From Bursaphelenchus xylophilus (lineage: Eukaryota; Nematoda; Chromadorea; Rhabditida; Aphelenchoididae), in the NCBI GenBank assembly GCA_904066235.2, contig CAJFCV020000001.1, forward strand, positions 13,263,291-13,327,290: 64,000 nt of DNA, given 5' to 3'. The notes under the pieces are model-generated. The model made no database searches. It had not been told where the DNA came from and was given only the letters and a program-made list of their open reading frames with translations. Made by a program: the position numbers and the translations under genes. Positions 56,980 through 64,000 of the stretch are shown here, in pieces. Each line of letters opens with the position of its first letter. The stretch's first letter is position 1.

Positions 56980-59900
56980 TGAGACTTGCCATGATAAAAT
57001 CTTAGGAGGTTACCTTTCGAATGGTGTATGTCTTGTCAATTCACTCCGTCATCACTAATTCACTTTTTTTCAAACTGATGTCTAGTATAATATCAGAGTT
57101 TTTCGCCCAGCGTGGGCGTAGTTTGATTCCAAAAAAGCTGAGACTTGCCATGCTAAAATCTTAGGAGGTTACCTTTCGAATGGTGTATGTCTTGTCAATT
57201 CACTCCGTCATCACTAATTCACTTTTTTTCAAACTGGTGTCTAGTATAATATCAGAGTTTTTCGCCCAGTGTGGGCGTAGTTTGATTCCAAAAAAGCTGA
57301 GACTTGCCATGATAAAATCTTAGGAGGTTACCTTTCGAATGGTGTATGTCCTGTCAATTCACTCCGTCATCACTAATTCACTTTTTTTTCAAACTGGTGT
57401 CTAGTATAATATCAGAGTTTTTCGCCCAGTGTGGGCGTAGTTTGATTCCAAAAAAGCTGAGACTTGCCATGATAAAATCTTAGGAGGTTACCTTTCGAAT
57501 GGTGTATGTCCTGTCAATTCACTCCGTCATCACTAATTCACTTTTTTTCAAACTGGTGTCTAGTATAATATCAGAGTTTTTCGCCCAGTGTGGGCGTAGT
57601 TTGATTCCAAAAAAGCTGAGACTTGCCATGATAAAATCTTAGGAGGTTACCTTTCGAATGGTGTATGTCCTGTCAATTCACTCCGTCATCACTAATTCAC
57701 TTTTTTTCAAACTGGTGTCTAGTATAATATCAGAGTTTTTCGCCCAGTGTGGGCGTAGTTTGATTCCAAAAAAGCTGAAACTTGCCATGACTAAAATCTT
57801 AGGAGGTTACCTTTCGAATGGTGTATGTCCTGTCAATTCACTCCGTCATCACTAATTCACTTTTTTTCAAACTGATGTCTAGTATAATATCAGAGTTTTT
57901 CGCCCAGTGTGGGCGCAGTTTGATTCCAAAAAAGCTGAGACTTGCCATGATAAAATCTTAGGAGGTTACCTTTCGAATGGTGTATGTCCTGTCAATTCAC
58001 TCCGTCATCACTAATTCACTTTTTTTTCAAACTGATGTCTAGTATAATATCAGAGTTTTTCGCCCAGCGTGGGCGTAGTTTGATTCCAAAAAAGCTGAGA
58101 CTTGCCACGCTAAAATCTTAGGAGGTTACCTTTCGAATGGTGTATGTCTTGTCAATTCACTCCGTCATCACTAATTCACTTTTTTTCAAACTGATGTCTA
58201 GTATAATATCAGAGTTTTTCGCCCAGTGTGGGCGTAGTTTGATTCCAAAAAAGCTGAGACTTGCCATGCTAAAATCTTAGGAGGTTACCTTTCGAATGGT
58301 GTATGTCCTGTCAATTCACTCCGTCATCACTAATTCACTTTTTTTTCAAACTGGTGTCTAGTATAATATCAGAGTTTTTCGCCCAGTGTGGGCGTAGTTT
58401 GATTCCAAAAAAGCTGAGACTTGCCATGATAAAATCTTAGGAGGTTACCTTTCGAATGGTGTATGTCCTGTCAATTCACTCCGTCATCACTAATTCACTT
58501 TTTTTTCAAACTGATGTCTAGTATAATATCAGAGTTTTTCGCCCAGTGTGGGCGTAGTTTGATTCCAAAAAAGCTGAGACTTGCCATGCTAAAATCTTAG
58601 GAGGTTACCTTTCGAATGGTGTATGTCTTGTCAATTCACTCCGTCATCACTAATTCACTTTTTTTTCAAACTGATGTCTAGTATAATATCAGAGTTTTTC
58701 GCCCAGTGTGGGCGTAGTTTGATTCCAAAAAAGCTGAGACTTGCCATGATAAAATCTTAGGAGGTTACCTTTCGAATGGTGTATGTCCTGTCAATTCACT
58801 CCGTCATCACTAATTCACTTTTTTTCAAACTGATGTCTAGTATAATATCAGAGTTTTTCGCCCAGTGTGGGCGTAGTTTGATTCCAAAAAAGCTGAGACT
58901 TGCCATGCTAAAATCTTAGGAGGTTACCTTTCGAATGGTGTATGTCCTGTCAATTCACTCCGTCATCACTAATTCACTTTTTTTCAAACTGGTGTCTAGT
59001 ATAATATCAGAGTTTTTCGCCCAGTGTGGGCGTAGTTTGATTCCAAAAAAGCTGAGACTTGCCATGATAAAATCTTAGGAGGTTACCTTTCGAATGGTGT
59101 ATGTCCTGTCAATTCACTCCGTCATCACTAATTCACTTTTTTTCAAACTGGTGTCTAGTATAATATCAGAGTTTTTCGCCCAGTGTGGGCGTAGTTTGAT
59201 TCCAAAAAAGCTGAGACTTGCCATGACTAAAATCTTAGGAGGTTACCTTTCGAATGGTGTATGTCTTGTCAATTCACTCCGTCATCACTAATTCACTTTT
59301 TTTTCAAACTGGTGTCTAGTATAATATCACAGTTTTTCGCCCAGCGTGGGCGTAGTTTGATTCCAAAAAAGCTGAGACTTGCCATGATAAAATCTTAGGA
59401 GGTTACCTTTCGAATGGTGTATGTCTTGTCAATTCACTCCGTCATCACTAATTCACTTTTTTTCAAACTGGTGTCTAGTATAATATCACAGTTTTTCGCC
59501 CAGTGTGGGCGTAGTTTGATTCCAAAAAAGCTGAGACTTGCCATGATAAAATCTTAGGAGGTTACCTTTCGAATGGTGTATGTCCTGTCAATTCACTCCG
59601 TCATCACTAATTCACTTTTTTTTCAAACTGGTGTCTAGTATAATATCAGAGTTTTTCGCCCAGTGTGGGCGTAGTTTGATTCCAAAAAAGCTGAGACTTG
59701 CCATGATAAAATCTTAGGAGGTTACCTTTCGAATGGTGTATGTCCTGTCAATTCACTCCGTCATCACTAATTCACTTTTTTTTCAAACTGGTGTCTAGTA
59801 TAATATCAGAGTTTTTCGCCCAGTGTGGGCGTAGTTTGATTCCAAAAAAGCTGAGACTTGCCATGATAAAATCTTAGGAGGTTACCTTTCGAATGGTGTA

Positions 59901-62900
59901 TGTCTTGTCAATTCACTCCGTCATCACTAATTCACTTTTTTTCAAACTGGTGTCTAGTATAATATCAGAGTTTTTCGCCCAGTGTGGGCGTAGTTTGATT
60001 CCAAAAAAGCTGAGACTTGCCATGCTAAAATCTTAGGAGGTTACCTTTCGAATGGTGTATGTCCTGTCAATTCACTCCGTCATCACTAATTCACTTTTTT
60101 TTCAAACTGGTGTCTAGTATAATATCAGAGTTTTTCGCCCAGTGTGGGCGTAGTTTGATTCCAAAAAAGCTGAGACTTGCCATGATAAAATCTTAGGAGG
60201 TTACCTTTCGAATGGTGTATGTCTTGTCAATTCACTCCGTCATCACTAATTCACTTTTTTTCAAACTGATGTCTAGTATAATATCAGAGTTTTTCGCCCA
60301 GTGTGGGCGTAGTTTGATTCCAAAAAAGCTGAGACTTGCCATGCTAAAATCTTAGGAGGTTACCTTTCGAATGGTGTATGTCCTGTCAATTCACTCCGTC
60401 ATCACTAATTCACTTTTTTTCAAACTGGTGTCTAGTATAATATCAGAGTTTTTCGCCCAGTGTGGGCGTAGTTTGATTCCAAAAAAGCTGAGACTTGCCA
60501 CGCTAAAATCTTAGGAGGTTACCTTTCGAATGGTGTATGTCCTGTCAATTCACTCCGTCATCACTAATTCACTTTTTTTTCAAACTGGTGTCTAGTATAA
60601 TATCAGAGTTTTTCGCCCAGTGTGGGCGTAGTTTGATTCCAAAAAAGCTGAGACTTGCCATGATAAAATCTTAGGAGGTTACCTTTCGAATGGTGTATGT
60701 CTTGTCAATTCACTCCGTCATCACTAATTCACTTTTTTTCAAACTGGTGTCTAGTATAATATCAGAGTTTTTCGCCCAGTGTGGGCGTAGTTTGATTCCA
60801 AAAAAGCTGAGACTTGCCATGATAAAATCTTAGGAGGTTACCTTTCGAATGGTGTATGTCCTGTCAATTCACTCCGTCATCACTAATTCACTTTTTTTCA
60901 AACTGATGTCTAGTATAATATCAGAGTTTTTCGCCCAGTGTGGGCGTAGTTTGATTCCAAAAAAGCTGAGACTTGCCATGCTAAAATCTTAGGAGGTTAC
61001 CTTTCGAATGGTGTATGTCTTGTCAATTCACTCCGTCATCACTAATTCACTTTTTTTTCAAACTGATGTCTAGTATAATATCAGAGTTTTTCGCCCAGTG
61101 TGGGCGTAGTTTGATTCCAAAAAAGCTGAGACTTGCCATGATAAAATCTTAGGAGGTTACCTTTCGAATGGTGTATGTCCTGTCAATTCACTCCGTCATC
61201 ACTAATTCACTTTTTTTCAAACTGGTGTCTAGTATAATATCAGAGTTTTTCGCCCAGCGTGGGCGTAGTTTGATTCCAAAAAAGCTGAGACTTGCCATGA
61301 TAAAATCTTAGGAGGTTACCTTTCGAATGGTGTATGTCCTGTCAATTCACTCCGTCATCACTAATTCACTTTTTTTTCAAACTGATGTCTAGTATAATAT
61401 CAGAGTTTTTCGCCCAGCGTGGGCGTAGTTTGATTCCAAAAAAGCTGAGACTTGCCACGCTAAAATCTTAGGAGGTTACCTTTCGAATGGTGTATGTCTT
61501 GTCAATTCACTCCGTCATCACTAATTCACTTTTTTTTCAAACTGGTGTCTAGTATAATATCACAGTTTTTCGCCCAGTGTGGGCGTAGTTTGATTCCAAA
61601 AAAGCTGAGACTTGCCATGATAAAATCTTAGGAGGTTACCTTTCGAATGGTGTATGTCCTGTCAATTCACTCCGTCATCACTAATTCACTTTTTTTCAAA
61701 CTGGTGTCTAGTATAATATCAGAGTTTTTCGCCCAGTGTGGGCGTAGTTTGATTCCAAAAAAGCTGAAACTTGCCATGCTAAAATCTTAGGAGGTTACCT
61801 TTCGAATGGTGTATGTCTTGTCAATTCACTCCGTCATCACTAATTCACTTTTTTTCAAACTGGTGTCTAGTATAATATCAGAGTTTTTCGCCCAGTGTGG
61901 GCGTAGTTTGATTCCAAAAAAGCTGAGACTTGCCATGATAAAATCTTAGGAGGTTACCTTTCGAATGGTGTATGTCCTGTCAATTCACTCCGTCATCACT
62001 AATTCACTTTTTTTCAAACTGATGTCTAGTATAATATCAGAGTTTTTCGCCCAGTGTGGGCGTAGTTTGATTCCAAAAAAGCTGAGACTTGCCATGCTAA
62101 AATCTTAGGAGGTTACCTTTCGAATGGTGTATGTCTTGTCAATTCACTCCGTCATCACTAATTCACTTTTTTTCAAACTGGTGTCTAGTATAATATCAGA
62201 GTTTTTCGCCCAGTGTGGGCGTAGTTTGATTCCAAAAAAGCTGAGACTTGCCATGATAAAATCTTAGGAGGTTACCTTTCGAATGGTGTATGTCCTGTCA
62301 ATTCACTCCGTCATCACTAATTCACTTTTTTTCAAACTGGTGTCTAGTATAATATCAGAGTTTTTCGCCCAGTGTGGGCGTAGTTTGATTCCAAAAAAGC
62401 TGAGACTTGCCACGCTAAAATCTTAGGAGGTTACCTTTCGAATGGTGTATGTCTTGTCAATTCACTCCGTCATCACTAATTCACTTTTTTTCAAACTGGT
62501 GTCTAGTATAATATCACAGTTTTTCGCCCAGTGTGGGCGTAGTTTGATTCCAAAAAAGCTGAGACTTGCCACGCTAAAATCTTAGGAGGTTACCTTTCGA
62601 ATGGTGTATGTCTTGTCAATTCACTCCGTCATCACTAATTCACTTTTTTTCAAACTGGTGTCTAGTATAATATCACAGTTTTTCGCCCAGTGTGGGCGTA
62701 GTTTGATTCCAAAAAAGCTGAGACTTGCCATGATAAAATCTTAGGAGGTTACCTTTCGAATGGTGTATGTCCTGTCAATTCACTCCGTCATCACTAATTC
62801 ACTTTTTTTCAAACTGATGTCTAGTATAATATCAGAGTTTTTCGCCCAGTGTGGGCGTAGTTTGATTCCAAAAAAGCTGAGACTTGCCATGATAAAATCT

Positions 62901-64000
62901 TAGGAGGTTACCTTTCGAATGGTGTATGTCTTGTCAATTCACTCCGTCATCACTAATTCACTTTTTTTCAAACTGATGTCTAGTATAATATCAGAGTTTT
63001 TCGCCCAGTGTGGGCGTAGTTTGATTCCAAAAAAGCTGAGACTTGCCATGATAAAATCTTAGGAGGTTACCTTTCGAATGGTGTATGTCTTGTCAATTCA
63101 CTCCGTCATCACTAATTCACTTTTTTTTCAAACTGATGTCTAGTATAATATCAGAGTTTTTCGCCCAGTGTGGGCGTAGTTTGATTCCAAAAAAGCTGAG
63201 ACTTGCCATGATAAAATCTTAGGAGGTTACCTTTCGAATGGTGTATGTCCTGTCAATTCACTCCGTCATCACTAATTCACTTTTTTTTCAAACTGATGTC
63301 TAGTATAATATCAGAGTTTTTCGCCCAGTGTGGGCGTAGTTTGATTCCAAAAAAGCTGAGACTTGCCATGCTAAAATCTTAGGAGGTTACCTTTCGAATG
63401 GTGTATGTCTTGTCAATTCACTCCGTCATCACTAATTCACTTTTTTTTCAAACTGATGTCTAGTATAATATCAGAGTTTTTCGCCCAGTGTGGGCGTAGT
63501 TTGATTCCAAAAAAGCTGAGACTTGCCATGATAAAATCTTAGGAGGTTACCTTTCGAATGGTGTATGTCTTGTCAATTCACTCCGTCATCACTAATTCAC
63601 CTTTTTTCAAAACTGGTGTCTAGTATAATATCAGAGTTTTTCGCCCAGTGTGGGCGTAGTTTGATTCCAAAAAAGCTGAGACTTGCCATGATAAAATCTT
63701 AGGAGGTTACCTTTCGAATGGTGTATGTCCTGTCAATTCACTCCGTCATCACTAATTCACTTTTTTTCAAACTGATGTCTAGTATAATATCAGAGTTTTT
63801 CGCCCAGTGTGGGCGTAGTTTGATTCCAAAAAAGCTGAGACTTGCCATGATAAAATCTTAGGAGGTTACCTTTCGAATGGTGTATGTCTTGTCAATTCAC
63901 TCCGTCATCACTAATTCACTTTTTTTCAAACTGATGTCTAGTATAATATCACAGTTTTTCGCCCAGCGTGGGCGTAGTTTGGTTCCAAAAAAGCTGAGAC
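56980..64000. repeat. ~160-bp satellite array, right part (continues past the window)
   Basis: The same monomer as at 29886-55821, in the same orientation and phase across the transposon. Here the variant mix shifts towards CTGGTGTCTAG, GCTGAGAC, CATGATAAAA and GTCCTGTC. A rare variant with an extra base (CATGACTAAAA) occurs at 57785 and again at 59221. The array is cut by the window end. Confidence 0.97.

Noticed and set aside
57658..59291. 65-residue plus-strand ORFs in the satellite (57658-57855 and 59094-59291)
   Set aside because: They exist only because of a one-base insertion in two monomers that opens the frame; most monomers have stops, so no coding constraint is visible.
29886..64000. 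Regularly spaced repeats that could suggest a CRISPR array
   Set aside because: The whole ~160-bp unit is repeated with no unique spacers, and the genome is eukaryotic. It is a satellite.

Overview
The window looks like nematode nuclear DNA. Introns end in T-rich TTTTCAG-type acceptors and begin GTAAG or GTGAG. The first gene is a nematode-style SAC1 phosphatase, and the non-coding DNA is AT-rich and full of foldback elements, as in rhabditid chromosome arms. I cannot name the species. No bacterial, phage or CRISPR signal is present.

Layout. (1) 1-9.4 kb holds two convergent genes with well-supported exons: the 3' end of a sac-1 phosphoinositide phosphatase (+), and a six-exon PWWP-domain chromatin protein (-) that I reassembled with consistent splice phases (585 codons plus stop, 1768-9158). 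Their introns carry long inverted repeats and a minisatellite built on the palindrome TGCACNGTGCA. (2) 10.9-16 kb holds a disordered/coiled-coil/SR-rich protein gene (+) of no recognised family. Its 3' exons contain four diverged copies of a nested GC-rich hairpin with matching changes in both arms. (3) 16-24.5 kb is relic territory: a frame-broken Sec63-domain fragment of a Brr2/ASCC3-type helicase, tandemly duplicated exon modules separated by A-rich tracts, isolated exon-like blocks and several foldback elements. (4) 24.5-28.4 kb is built from diverged direct repeats, a 447-bp TIR element with TTA duplications, and a 2.7-kb hairpin whose arms consist of ~298-bp tandem units. (5) 28.4-29.95 kb holds short unrecognised ORFs and a frame-broken ORF with an acidic tail. 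(6) From 29,886 to the end runs a ~34-kb satellite of ~160-bp monomers (about 206 copies by length). It is interrupted once, at 55,822-56,979, by a Tc4/Tc5-like foldback transposon inserted at CTGAG with a TGA duplication.

The main connection is that the satellite monomer contains the start codon and first ~23 codons of the frame-broken ORF at its left edge. The array therefore appears to have been seeded from the 5' end of that ORF and then spread, with segmental higher-order duplications of 6, 9 and 19 monomers. The most unusual smaller-scale signal is the set of hairpin-bearing spliced exons at 15.4-16.0 kb.

All exon joins were made by eye from splice consensus and reading-frame phase. 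Family calls were made without any database search.
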